From the NCBI RefSeq assembly GCF_964340395.1, contig NC_135551.1:7001963-7065962 (forward strand): 64,000 nt of DNA, in the 5' to 3' direction. Positions 10,097 to 20,499 of the stretch are shown in pieces. Every line of letters begins with the position of its first letter. Within the stretch, counting starts at the first letter, position 1. The stretch is from Glandiceps talaboti (taxonomy: Eukaryota; Hemichordata; Enteropneusta; Spengelidae). A program made the position numbers and the translations under genes. Under the pieces are notes generated by a model. That model was not told where the DNA came from. It was given only the letters and a program-made list of their open reading frames with translations, and ran no database searches.

Positions 10097-10516
10097 GCTA
10101 AATTGTTATTTACAGATACAGACTCATTAATGTATGAAATTCAAGCCAATGACTCTTATAAAGATTTCTACAAAGACAAAGACCTTTTTGACAATAGTTA
10201 CTACTCACCAAAAAGTCCATATAACTTTGATTATAACAAAAAAGTAAGTGGTAAATTTAAAGATGAGTGTGCAGGTGTACCAATCACTGAGTTTGGGCTT
10301 CGAAATAAAATGTACTCTTACATAACAGAGTCTGCTTCCACACGTCAAGCCAAAGGGATAAAAAAAAGTCAGTCATAAAAAGGAATATGACTCAAGAAGA
10401 ATATAAGACAGTACTTTTTGAAAATTTACAGTTAAAACATTCCATGAATATTATACGTTCGATGAATCACCTGGTCGGTAGTTACACAATCAATAAAACT
10501 TCTTTGAGTTGCATAT
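10097..10516 (+). pseudogene. polB: PolB segment 4 with motif C (DTDS)
   Basis: Starts with LLFTDTDSLMYEIQAND, the catalytic motif C of family B polymerases (D-T-D). It continues through YKDFYKDKDLFDNS, KVSGKFKDECAGVPITEFGL and KMYSYITES, a strongly conserved Polinton PolB stretch. A frameshift near 10,373 follows, then the readable tail MTQEEYKTVLFENLQLKH and SMNHLVGSYTINKTSLSC. The gene is cut at about 10,516, where an unrelated block begins; the last residues are missing. In an active element this protein-primed polymerase would replicate the transposon. Confidence 0.9.
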
Positions 10517-11070
10517 CATTTACATACATTATCGCCTGATATCGCTCATTTAAATACTTGATTGACATGCTTATTTCAACTTTTCGGCGCTCTTTTCAAA
10601 AGACCGGCGCCTAAAATATACATGTAAAGTATTTATTTACATTGGATGACCTCAGTAGGTGTCTCCCAGCTGATTATTGTTTACATTAATGACAGAAAGA
10701 TGCCGAGAGGAAACGAATTATCCGACTTTTAAAAGGGACAAATTCTAACATTACAGGAACTAATAACATTCAACATTTTGTAGACTCTGATGATATTTCT
10801 AAGGATATTAACGAGAGATCAATAGTTAATTTTAATATAAATTCGATGATAAAACTATAATATCTCATTCGACGTTCGTTATAAATAAGCAAATTATACC
10901 AGCACCTGTGTCTCGATTATTCCATACTGAAAAAAGGGTTAAAGTCACTATTGGTTTTGAGGTTTTCGTCGTTAATCAAAGCTAGATTGACCAAAATATT
11001 AAAGCAATACAGGATTTGATTGATTATCTCTCATGAGTATATGTAGTGCATATAGATTCTCTTACAAATT
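10517..11070 (+). other. Degenerate coding-like remnant
   Basis: Between the PolB break and LINE 3. Two frames carry protein-like stretches: NNIQHFVDSDDISKDINERS (about 10,760-10,830) and IIPAPVSRLFHTEKRVKVTI (about 10,890-10,960). Neither has a recognisable family. They may be the 5' part of LINE 3 or a lost Polinton gene. Confidence 0.35.
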
Positions 11071-11132
11071 GTTAAGTCGTGTTAATAAAGTGATACCCTG
11101 GTCCCAAGTCAAATGCTAATAAACAAGCGAAG

Positions 11133-11894
11133 TTGACGGACACTGGAATAACTCGTGAAGGACCGACTGAACAAATGAGATTAAGGAGCGGCAATTCAGC
11201 ATGCAATAACAGTAGTGAAAATGAAGCACCTTGGACACCAATGTTAAACGAAATGAAACAACTGAACGGTAAGATGGACAATCTAGCTAAATCTTTAAAC
11301 ACAAAAATCGATGAACTCAACGAAGAAGTGAGAAAACTTAGTGGACAGGCTAAGGAATCAAATGAAAGAATAAACAATCTAGAAGCTGAGAACAGACAAC
11401 TAAATGATAAAATTGGAGAACTGGAAATTGAACTTCATAAACAGAATGGACAATCAAGAAGAGAAAACCTGATATTCTATGGTTTTGAACAGAATGCAAA
11501 GGAATCTTGGGAAGAGTCAGAAGAGAAAGTACAAGACATAATTAAGAACAGTCTACATATTGACGACAATATTGAGTTGGATCGGGTCCATAGATTATCC
11601 ACTGCCCGCTCTAGACCCCAGCCAAGTATCTCCAAATTTAGTCGCTATAAAGATAAGGATAAAGTCTTGAAGGCAAGTAGACGTGAGAAGAGTTCATTAC
11701 CAGCTGGAATTCGAGTAGGAGAAGATTTTTCCAATATGGTGAGAGAGAAAAGGCGGAAGTTATGGCCAACTATGGATGAAGCATTAAAGGAAGGAAAACA
11801 AGCAGCAATGAGGTATGATAAACTCGTAATAAATGGAGATGTTTATGTTTACGATAACAAAACTCAAGATGTTGTACCAGTCAGAAGGAGATAG
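11133..11894 (+). CDS. LINE 3 ORF1: coiled-coil nucleic-acid chaperone-like protein
   Basis: 253 codons, intact. Residues about 25-115 form a heptad-rich coiled coil (LNEMKQLNGKMDNLAKSLN and following). They are followed by RRENLIFYGFEQNAKESWEE, the start of an RRM-like domain as in L1 ORF1p/transposase-22 type proteins. A basic C-terminal domain (SSLPAGIRVGEDFSNMVREK, RRKLWPTMDEALKEGKQAA) follows. Such proteins trimerise and bind LINE RNA. The stop is UAG at 11,892 and the next frame (ORF2) continues in the same register. Confidence 0.8.
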   Translation: MTDTGITREGPTEQMRLRSGNSACNNSSENEAPWTPMLNEMKQLNGKMDNLAKSLNTKIDELNEEVRKLSGQAKESNERINNLEAENRQLNDKIGELEIELHKQNGQSRRENLIFYGFEQNAKESWEESEEKVQDIIKNSLHIDDNIELDRVHRLSTARSRPQPSISKFSRYKDKDKVLKASRREKSSLPAGIRVGEDFSNMVREKRRKLWPTMDEALKEGKQAAMRYDKLVINGDVYVYDNKTQDVVPVRRR

Positions 11895-14547
11895 GGATGT
11901 GGCCGAGGCAGACAAACAAACTTTCATGCAACACAGAATGCATCGAACCGAAATGACAAAGATGAAGAAAAGAAAGACTCTAATGAACTATTTCAGTTGT
12001 TATGCTGGAATGTCAATAGTATTAAGTCAAAATGGTCAAATCCAGATTTTATATCATATCTAAAAACATTTCATATTATTTGTCTTGTTGAGACATGGGC
12101 TAAGTCTACTGACCTATTTTTATTAGATGGTTTCGATTCAATATCGACCGTACGTACTAAGAGATACCATCTCGGTAGATATTCAGGGGGTTTGTTTGTA
12201 TTATACAGGCATAATGTCATTTCGACAGCCACGAAATTACCCAGCCAGTCAGATGACCTAATGTGGATCAAATTTGAAGCTGGAGATGGGACCCTGTTCA
12301 TTATTGGTGTTGTGTATCTGTCACCAGAAGGTTCTTCGTCGTATTCTGACGAATCTTTTTTTGAAATAATTGAAAACGAGTATGCCAAATATTTGCAACT
12401 GTATCCAAATCACCATTGTCTTATATGTGGCGATTTCAATGCGAGAACGTCAACACATGCAGATTACGTTCTGTTTGGTGACACTTCTTTCATCCCATAT
12501 GACGAAGAGTGTCAAGTTGATGAATCTTTGTCTGTAAGGAATTTACGCGATTCAAATGTTAATCACTACGGTCAATGCCTCTTAGAATTATGTAAATCAA
12601 CTGGAATGAGGATTATGAATGGCCGGTTCTCGGAAAATAGTACCTATTTTACATGCCTTTCAAATACAGGTGGTAGCGTAGTTGATTATTTACTCTGTAC
12701 AGGCACAACAATGAAACAAATTGCTAAATTTTCTATCGGTGACCGAATCGAATCAGATCACCAACCGCTGCTATTTACCATTAACGGGAAATGCAGATCT
12801 GACCATGGGGAAACTCACAATGTCTCACCTTCCAGCCAAGATACAAATAATGGTACTGTCCATATGGCTAAATTTATTTGGAAAGACACTTTTAGCGATA
12901 ACTTTAATGCGTTCTGGGCGAGTGACAGAGCCGAAACATTATATGGTAATTTCACAACTATGGTCGAAAGTAATAATATAGATGGTAGCATTGATGTTAT
13001 CCTAGAAATGTTATACATTGTATTCAGCAGCAGATGACATGAAAAGTGTGGCAAATCATAGCATGACCCAGCGCAACCATAATGTCGTGTCTAAGGGTAT
13101 GACCAAGAGTGTCATGACACAAAGGTCAAAACAACTAGATCACTAAATGAATTCAGACAAACTAGGTCACTTGATTCCTTGGTAAAATTAAAGTGTCACA
13201 AAACAGAATATCGTAATCTATTGTCAACAAAAAAGAAAAACTTTGAATTTAAGGAAAAAAGTAAATTGTGGAAGCTGCCAGGGAGACAGATTCCAAGCAC
13301 TTTTTGTCTCTTTTGAAACAAAGCAACCAGGCCCTTCTTCTTCTATCTCAACGGATGATTGGTACAACTACTTTTCCGGCTTATTCAATATTGAAAACGA
13401 TATGGGAGAGGATGCAGTTTCGGAGGAAATAAAGAACCTTGTTGACGAATTTGATCCCTTCATCTATGATAATACTGACTGTAACCACGTTAACTGTGAT
13501 GACTTAGATCGGGAAATTACTTATGATGAAGTTGAGAAAAGCATAAATAAACTTAAAAATGGAAAAGCATCTGGCCACGATGGTATCCCCGCGGAAATGC
13601 TTAAGAACTGTCCACGGAAGTTCAAAGAATTTCTTGTTGTATAATTTAATAATTAAGTTGCTCCTCGCTGGATACTTTCCCAAGGATTGGACTCTACGAT
13701 TAATAGTTCCATTGTATAAGAAGGGTGATAGGGATAGTGTAAATAACTACAGGGGTATTACACTCCTCTCTCTATTGGGGAAAGCATTCTCTTCAATAAT
13801 CTATGAAAGATTGAATACATGGGTTGAAAATAATTGCCCACTTGAGGAAAATCAAGCAGGCTTTCGCAGAGGCTATATAGCACCATTGATAATATGTTTA
13901 TAATTGATACAATTGTCAAACGTTACTTTATTTGAAGAGTCGTTTATATTGTGTGTTCGTAGACTTTGAAAAAGCATCCGATCGTATCAACCATTATATG
14001 TTGTATTACAAACTAATTAAGAACGGACTCCATGGCAACTTCTTCAAGGTTTTGCAATCTATGTACAGTAACATCCAGGCACGTGTTCGCACCCCGGAGG
14101 GTATTACCAGATTTTTCAAATGTATGTGTGGTGTACAGCAAGGGTCAATTTTATCACCCTTGTTATTTGCATTATTCATAAATGATTTAGGACAACATTT
14201 AGAACAAAAATTTGCTGGAATTTACATTGGTGTACTGAGACTGTTTTATCTTCTTTTCGCTGATGATTTGATTTTGTTTAGTTACAACGCTATTGGCTTA
14301 CAAAGACGTTTGAATGATTTATCATCATTTTCTTCGAAATGGAAACTAAAGGTTAATAGTAACAAAACTAAGGTAATGGTCTTTAGGAATGCTGGTGTTT
14401 TGAGAAGGTATGAAAAATGGTTTTACAATGGGGAGAGGCTATCATGTTGTATCACAATTTTGCTACCTTGGATTAACATTTTCTTTTAATGGACTTTGGA
14501 ATATGGCACATAAGACAATAGCTCAACAAGCGTGTAAAGCAATCTTT
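11895..14547 (+). pseudogene. LINE 3 ORF2: endonuclease-reverse transcriptase, broken
   Basis: The frame opens directly after the ORF1 stop and stays open to 13,037. It contains the EEP endonuclease: LCWNVNSIKSKWS, ICLVETWAKS, CLICGDFNARTS and a C-terminal IGDRIESDHQPLLF. After a gap the RT continues in other frames: KNGKASGHDGIPAEMLKN (13,555), IVPLYKKGDRDSVNNYRGIT (13,709), CVFVDFEKASDRINHYMLYY (13,950), VQQGSILSPLLFALFINDL (14,135) and LLFADDLILFSY (14,250). The thumb region after 14,450 is degraded. I place it near the RTE/I/Tx1-like EEP-RT elements without a firm clade. Confidence 0.8.
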
Positions 14548-14700
14548 GAAGAGGTTTGTTGTTAATTATAAATGCATGTTATGTAAATTGATTCAATGTG
14601 TTATGTGTTCCTATTGTATTGTGATACACATGTACATTGTATGAATACAAATGTTTGAGATACAAAATATAATGTTATTCTGTACTTAGAAACATATAGT

Positions 14701-15044
14701 ATAGAGATATGAAGGGTTGCACTAAAATTTTGTTTACTAGATGTTTAATATAAAATATCAATTTTTTTGTCAATTTTATCAAACAAAATCTTCTTGAAAA
14801 TATTCACCAGGTCGGTAAAGCATAGTAGTATAAAGGTTCTTATTGCATGACCAAAATGACATTCTGATAAATAAAATCTATTTAACTAAATTTCTCCCAA
14901 TAATCTAGTTGCTGAAGTTACTTTGATGACAACAATTTCAAAAACAACTGATAAGGTTCTGTGGTATACATGTACATGTAGGTCATACGTCTGTATGTAT
15001 GTATGTATGTATGTATGTATGTATGTATGTATGTATGTGTGCGT

Positions 15045-15097
<53 letters not shown>

Positions 15098-15435
15098 ACT
15101 TAAACTCAAAAATCTGCCAGACCAATGTCCTTGGTATTTGGTGGGGACATTACTTTAGGTTTGGTATCTAGTTGGGAAAGTGTCCAAAGCAAAATAATAG
15201 CATCACTGGTGTGTGATTAGGGCAAAAATTGTCATTTTTGGTCAAAAGACTTGAAATAAAAATACTAGGTAGTTTTATTCAAAGACTACTCTGAGGATTT
15301 GGCTGAAATTTAATGCGGATGCATTTAGGAGTGTAGAGATGAAGAAAAATAGATGTCTCGGCGTTGAATCAAGTTGAATCGGAGAAAGCTCGAGACAGTA
15401 AATCAGAGACGCGACGTTACACAGTCTACTTTAAT
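14701..15435. repeat. GTAT/GT microsatellite within unassigned DNA
   Basis: A compound microsatellite at about 14,993-15,094 changes from GTAT units to pure GT. The rest shows no coding signal. Repetitive frames on both strands here are microsatellite translations. Confidence 0.85.
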
Positions 15436-15714
15436 TTAATGGTTAACAAATTGAACATTGACTGAACCTGAAAATGTACAGTTTTGAAATAATCCTGACG
15501 CACTTGACTGATGGTTAAAAGTTATATTGGTGTTGCTCGATTCAACGAGAGCAGGACGCTGACGACTCGTTGCATGGGAGAACTTGTACCTTATCAGCCA
15601 TGGCCAGTGATGTTGAAGCCACTGATCGATCGTTGCTTTCGATCGCAAGGTCATCAGTGGAATTATTTGGTCTACTGTAACCCAAACTATTGTACAGGAT
15701 ACCTGACATACCAT
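15436..15714 (-). pseudogene. Unrecognised C-terminal fragment ending FQNCTFSGSVNVQF
   Basis: A minus-strand frame whose last 15-20 residues, SGLFQNCTFSGSVNVQFVNH, look like the short beta-strand tail found at the C-terminus of various invertebrate proteins. A similar ending (FSSTQFSGGSFTFHVALKQ) occurs on the plus strand at about 23,090-23,150. Upstream the frame is not obviously protein-like. It could be a fragment of a further mobile element carried into the Polinton. Function unknown. Confidence 0.3.
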
Positions 15715-15794
15715 TACTCTGAGGAAGTGTTAACTTATTGGTATAAGAACGAACACTAGCTTCATTTTTGTGAGTACTATTCATATGCTAGTTT

Positions 15795-15887
15795 AGGGGC
15801 CCATTTTACCACTGCCAGCCGTGGTAAAATGGGATTTTACCACAGTTATTATCCAATCAGAATGGCGCATAGTAGCATGATATAATA
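15795..15887. repeat. Inverted-repeat transposon end or MITE fragment
   Basis: CCCATTTTACCAC and GTGGTAAAATGGG form a perfect inverted pair about 5 bp apart, followed by a further TTTTACCAC. Such ends are typical of small DNA transposons. It abuts the point where integrase coding sequence begins, so it probably marks the right border of the block that replaced the integrase N-terminus. Confidence 0.5.
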
Positions 15888-16560
15888 TAATATTCAATTT
15901 GATGAAGGTCGGGAATTGTACAATAAGCATGTTAAAGATCTCTTTGAAAATCATGAAATCGAGTGGTTTAGTACACGATCCGATAAAAAAGCTTCAGTTG
16001 TTGAACGTTTTAACAGGACACTTAAATCATGTATGTATAAATATTTTACTGATAAACAGACTAGAAAATGGGTCGACGTACTAGATCGTTTAGTGGATGG
16101 TTATAACAATACTTATCACAATTCAATCCCCATGACTCCGAAGGAAGTATCATTATCAAAGAATGAAAACATCGTTTGGTATAATTTGTAGGGTGCTTAT
16201 CACAATGTTGAATATGGAACTCCTAAGTTTAATATCGGTGATACCGTGAGAATTTCCAAATACAAGAACATGTTTGCTAAAGGATATCTACCAAACTATA
16301 CTTTTGAACTTTTCAAAATCAAATAAATTATATTTGGTCCCGTTATTGTTTATACTCTGGCGGACTTATCGGGTGAAGATATTGAAGGCACATTTTATGA
16401 GCACGAATCGACATGGCCAAGGAATATAAAGTTAAAAAAATTTACATAAAAAAAACCAAAGGTCATGAATACGCATTAGTAAAATGGTTAGGATATGACG
16501 ATAAATTCAATTCTTGGTAACTGATTGAAGCTATTAAAAAAATAATATAATATAATTAGT
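15888..16560 (+). pseudogene. int: Polinton integrase, C-terminal half, with chromodomain
   Basis: Retroviral-like (DDE) integrase of the Polinton type. The preserved part starts at the second catalytic aspartate, FDEGRELYNKHVKDLF, and the catalytic glutamate follows about 33 residues later in SDKKASVVERFNRTL. The region YNNTYHNSIPMTPKEVSLSK and, after a stop at 16,189, the SH3-like part (DTVRISKYKNMFAKGYLPNY, DLSGEDIEGTFYEHE) come next. In another frame there is a chromodomain: YKVKKIYIKKTKGHEYALVK then WLGYDDKFNSW. The zinc-binding N-terminus and first aspartate are missing. The enzyme would join the element ends to target DNA, creating 6-bp duplications as seen at the borders. Confidence 0.9.
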
Positions 16561-16571
16561 ATAGGATAAAC

Positions 16572-16923
16572 ATGTTTAATAAAGAACATAATATAACCAA
16601 ATTTTTAGATATGTTCAAAGACGTCCTTGGTTTTAATATAGAGCTGGAATCGGACAACCGCAGAAGGAAAAATACACATGTATTAATTGTAAATACTGGG
16701 GCAAAATTGAATGATACATCTCTTTACCAACTTATTTTATCCTTTTGTAAAGAAGTCAAAAAAAAAAGATTTTATTTAAACGTATTGAATTGTTAGCTCT
16801 ATTTCCAGAGCCAGATGACAATCAAGATGCTAGATTTTTGAATGAATACTGGGTTCTTAAATTAATACAACATACTAGGAACAGACGTATATTTCAAGAT
16901 AAATATGTAAATTTATTAGTATG
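16572..16923 (+). pseudogene. Unknown Polinton protein
   Basis: Starts MFNKEHNITKFLDMFKD at 16,572. The frame is open for 74 codons to 16,796, then a frameshift in an A-run leads into RIELLALFPEPDDNQDARFL and NEYWVLKLIQHTRNRRIFQD. Roughly 115 residues in total. No family recognised. It sits between integrase and the large conserved protein, all on the same strand with short gaps. Confidence 0.5.
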
Positions 16924-18276
16924 TTTTATATAGACCCTGAAAAAATGTGGACATTAGGATTACCAGATTACGAAGTCTATGATTTCTACGAAGACAAAGT
17001 CAAAGAAACAACCTTCAGCTCTTTCAACTCTAACTGTGCCGAAACTGCAGCCTCATTTTCCAAAACCATTTACGTTAGCAAAGCAAAATGCTAATTATGC
17101 ACTACATCAACCATTTAATAAACAGTTATCCATGGATTTACGAGATACACTCGTCAATATGGATGTTTATGTAAGTGAAACTGATCGATTCAATATAAAG
17201 CTGAGGGATATATTCAAAGACTACATATTAATTCATAGAAATGCAGGCAGTGCCAACAAGTGGTTAAAAGGACCAAATATGCATTACTGGGACCAACACG
17301 GTTAAATTTTGCTGTTTGGTTAGCAATGGCCGGATGCGGTGTTAGTATTCACGATCATCTGTATAATGAAAATATTCCTAAACAGATTGTATCATTTTTT
17401 AGATTTCACGTGTACTTTACCATACATCGTATATTGAATCAGCTTTCTTGCCCACTACCCGATGATGTCGATACATTTAGTAAAGCCGATAATTGAATCG
17501 ATGTACTGACCTATCATAAAATATGCGATGAATTCGAATTAGATTATAATACAGATTTCAGATTCACGTATGAAAAAGCGGGAAACAATGGTATAGGTGT
17601 CGGTTATGAGTGGTTGGGAGGTAAAACACATATAAAAGAAATCCAATATAAATTTCAAGATACAATGGTAGAATTACCTGATGCTCCAGATGAGGCCCGC
17701 AGAAGTTATCATTGGCATAAATTTCAAAATGTCAACTATAAACCATACAACTACTTCGCTTTAGAAAACAGCACAAGCTTCACACAAGCAGGTTTAGGAT
17801 GATTCAATCGATCAATCAAGGCTTATGTATATTGTATGTTAGGAAGTCAAGCAGACACGCGAGTAAGTATAGCATACCATGGTGGCGCCGGGCAAGAAAC
17901 GAGACAAAAAATGATTGCATTACTGGAAGACGAAACAAGAGGAATAAATGAGGATAATAGTATACCCTGTTACCAAAATGTAATCGATGCCACGAGGGTA
18001 AAGTTAGATCTAGTCATTTCAAATGAATACAAATGTAGCAGGTTATAACAATTTCTTACAACATGCAACAGAAGAAGTGAAGTTCGGTTACAACAACAAC
18101 ATAAATAATGACGTGAAAAAAACAGCACTAAAGGAAATGGAAGGTCATGATGATCCAGTTCAAGTTGAAAACCAAATTGAAATAAGTACAATGACTTCAG
18201 AGCATGACATTGTTCATGAATATTCATCGATGGGAATATTAATTGTGGTAATAGTTTTAAGTTATGTATCTATATA
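16924..18276 (+). pseudogene. Large conserved Polinton protein with C-terminal membrane segment
   Basis: About 450 residues pieced over at least five frame breaks. Visible blocks in order: FYIDPEKMWTLGLPDYEVYD (16,924), MDLRDTLVNMDVYVSETDRF (17,131), NFAVWLAMAGCGVSIHDHLY (17,305), SFFRFHVYFTIHRILNQLSC, WHKFQNVNYKPYNYFALENS (17,713), IKAYVYCMLGSQADTRVSIA and YNNFLQHATEEVKFGYNNN (18,044). It ends in a hydrophobic segment MGILIVVIVLSYVSI. Proteins with this GCGVS/FRFHVYF pattern occur, as I recall, as hypothetical proteins in many invertebrate genomes, in elements like this one. The position between integrase and packaging ATPase suggests a virion or membrane-associated structural role, but that is inference. 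It does not look like a standard double jelly-roll capsid protein. Confidence 0.6.
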
Positions 18277-18278
18277 GG

Positions 18279-18630
18279 ATGGTTGACTTTGATCCTGTTG
18301 ATATTGATCCTTTTAAGGAAGATGTAGATTATGAGGCCCTGGTGAAGACTATGAAATGCCAGTGTATTCGCAAGATTCGCTGGAGCTACCGGAGCCAATG
18401 GATCGGAGCCAACAGAGCAAGAAACAGCGTTCATAGAGGGCTACCCTGCCACAGATAAACTTATTGAACTAAAAACTAAAGTACTTTTTAGAAACTATTG
18501 ATGCAGTTATCGAAAAAAGTGACATTGAAGTTAATCGAAGTGAATTGGAGACAAATACATATGTAGGAAAGGATGGAGATTTGTGTGATTAAATAAAAAA
18601 AATCAACGAATTACAATAAAAGGTAAACTT
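18279..18630 (+). pseudogene. Unknown acidic Polinton protein
   Basis: Starts MVDFDPVDIDPFKEDVDYEA at 18,279, just after the preceding stop. Reading continues across two frameshifts: EPTEQETAFIEGYPATDKLI (about 18,398) and AVIEKSDIEVNRSELETNTY (about 18,502), ending near GKDGDLCD. Acidic N-terminus, about 110-130 residues in all. No recognised family. It lies immediately before the ATPase. Confidence 0.45.
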
Positions 18631-18663
18631 CTGGCTTATAGTACAATAAAAATAATAAATATT

Positions 18664-19258
18664 ATCTGGCTTGAATCTCCTTCCAATATGCTTATCAGTG
18701 CCCTGACGTGTTCGGGTAAAACAGAGTTCATTATGAAACTGTTACAGACGTATTACAAGAATGTTTTCGATTACATAATCATAATATGCCCAAAGTTCAT
18801 AAACAATAAAGCTTACGATAAAAAAACTATTTACAAAGACTCGGATATTATTACAATAATCCCCAACATAGAAAAAATAAATGAAATACTGAAATCGCGT
18901 ATGAGTGTTATAAAAATACAAAAAGTCTAATCAAACTAGATGACTGCGCTTTCACTAAAGATGTTAAATCTTGAGTCAATATTTTAATAAAGTTGGCATT
19001 TTCAGCTCGTCATGATAATATTAGCATATGGGTACTTGCACAACAATATATGAGTATCGCCAAGATATTTCGAGAAAATGGAATGCTTGTTCTCTACTAC
19101 ACACCAAGTAAAAATGATGTGAAAGAAATAATTGAAAACTATGGAATGGAATTAAATAAAAAAAGTTAGTGGATATATCAAACAATTAAAATATGCCCCT
19201 TACAGTAAATTAGTGTTTAGATTAAGGCAACCTTATAGTATAGATTTGGTAAAATGTT
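18664..19258 (+). pseudogene. A32-like DNA-packaging ATPase (FtsK/HerA type)
   Basis: Walker A-like loop SALTCSGKTEFIMKLLQTYY at about 18,700 (S-G-K-T intact, the first glycine changed). Then DYIIIICPKFINNKAYDK, and after a frameshift a Walker B-like LDDCAFTKDVKS near 18,938. The sensor/arginine-rich part reads AFSARHDNISIWVLAQQYMS (about 19,000). The C-terminal YYTPSKNDVKEIIENYGMEL follows. Motif order and size (about 200 residues) match the packaging ATPases of Polintons and of large DNA viruses. In an active element it would pump DNA into capsids. At least two frameshifts and stops make it dead. Confidence 0.85.
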
Positions 19259-19339
19259 AATGAATGATATTTTATGGTTACATTAGTTATCATCTACTAT
19301 TTTCAAAAAATAAGATATAATGGTATATTATATATCAAA

Positions 19340-19939
19340 ATGGAACAGTCGTTTGTAGAAATTTTACAGCCAGTTGAATGAACACCAGCAACAGTAACGC
19401 CATAACAGGTGTCTCCAATAGCTAAGTACAGAGAAAGATTACTATGTATCATTGCTGCTGGACAATCGAAAGCTTTCTTGGGAAAAAATTTCACTCTCAA
19501 GTATATAGAAAAAGCGAGTGATAAAGAAATAGAAAAGTATTATAAGATATATAAAAGCACTTACAGTTCTCTTGTAAGTAACAATATCGTAAATGGAGTT
19601 TTATTTGGGATAAGTAAATTAGTAGGACTTGTGTTTCCAGTACATGATGTGAATAAATTAAGTGATGACCTTCAGAACAATTTTCTTGCTACGAATCAAT
19701 TCAAACAACTTACTGGAAAGTTAGCATACAGTTATGGTCCTCTTTTAGCATTGACGAGTGGTGGTGTCACTATTTTAAATAACATTAACTTTGCAACTAA
19801 TACTTGCCCTAAGCAAAATGACTTAAGTGACTTTAACAAAGTTGAAAAGAATGACTTTAGTCAACATGAACAAGATCTTGAAATTAACTTGGTGGAAGTT
19901 GAAGAGTTTCCTAAAATTAAAGTGAAAAGAGTGACTTAA
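19340..19939 (+). pseudogene. Conserved Polinton protein (unknown), downstream of ATPase
   Basis: Possible start MEQSFVEILQPVE at 19,340, followed by two stops. The main frame 19,409-19,939 is open for 176 codons: SPIAKYRERLLCIIAAGQSK, FLGKNFTLKYIEKASDKEIE, KYYKIYKSTYSSLVSN. A hydrophobic part (GISKLVGLVFPV; YGPLLALTSGGVTILNN) and an acidic, Lys/Glu-rich tail follow. Two hydrophobic stretches suggest membrane association. I recall similar proteins next to the GCGVS-type protein in other invertebrate elements, but no function is known to me. Confidence 0.6.
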
Positions 19940-20075
19940 GTAACATGAAAAAGTTCTTGGTCAAGTTCTTGAAAACAACTTGAAAACAACTTGAAAACAA
20001 CTTGAAAATAAACTTAATGAAAAGAGTTTCAAAAAATTAAAGTAAGAACTTTGAAAAGTAATATTTTGTATTATA
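19940..20075 (+). repeat. Short tandem repeat AACTTGAAAAC
   Basis: At about 19,966-20,015 the 11-bp unit CTTGAAAACAA is repeated four to five times in tandem just after the preceding gene stop. It is a small local expansion in the intergenic gap. Confidence 0.7.
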
Positions 20076-20087
20076 TATTAGTGTGAA

Positions 20088-20375
20088 AATGGGTGATACA
20101 GAACAGACTCAAGCAGAGACTGTGACTATAAAAAATAAGTCTAAAAGTCTAGGTAGAGTTGCATAGGGTAAAAAATTAGCAGTAATATCAGCTGAAACAA
20201 AAAAGAAAAAGAAATTAAAATCAATGGATAGGAAGGAGCCAAAAGAAAACCAAAGGAGGTGACAAAGTTTTCCCCACAGCCGGACAATGAAGGCACACAA
20301 TTTAATCGTACAATGATTTTGTCAACCCTTGGTTTACTAGTAATTGGGATAGCTGGTTTGTATTATAAAAGGTAG
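20088..20375 (+). pseudogene. Small basic single-pass membrane protein
   Basis: Start MGDTEQTQAETVTIKNKSKS at 20,088. There is a stop at 20,164 and a lysine-rich stretch (AETKKKKKLKSMDRKEPKEN). In another frame comes a C-terminal transmembrane segment, TMILSTLGLLVIGIAGLYYKR. Overall: short N-terminus, basic linker, one membrane helix, about 95 residues. Family unknown. Part of a closely packed row of small same-strand genes, a layout typical of virion membrane or minor structural proteins. Confidence 0.5.
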
Positions 20376-20499
20376 TCATACATAAATAATAAAGTAACCA
20401 AGTCTGAACAATTGGCGATACCACAGTTGGTTAGAGTTAAAAATAATGCACTGTTTGAAATGGAATAATTATTTTTTATATTATTTATATATATAAAAA

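Larger units (their letters stand above)
11071..14700 (+). mobile_element. LINE 3: two-ORF non-LTR retrotransposon
   Basis: Carries ORF1 (11,133-11,894) and a frameshifted ORF2 (11,895-14,547) with endonuclease and RT. The C-terminal third of ORF2 is missing or scrambled after about 14,450. Borders are approximate, because no clear target duplication was found. It lies between the truncated end of PolB and the truncated start of the integrase. Confidence 0.8.

Noticed and set aside
15888-16560. Integrase of a Ty3/gypsy LTR retrotransposon.
   Set aside because: No gag, protease, RT or LTRs nearby; the integrase sits between PolB and a packaging ATPase within Polinton ends.
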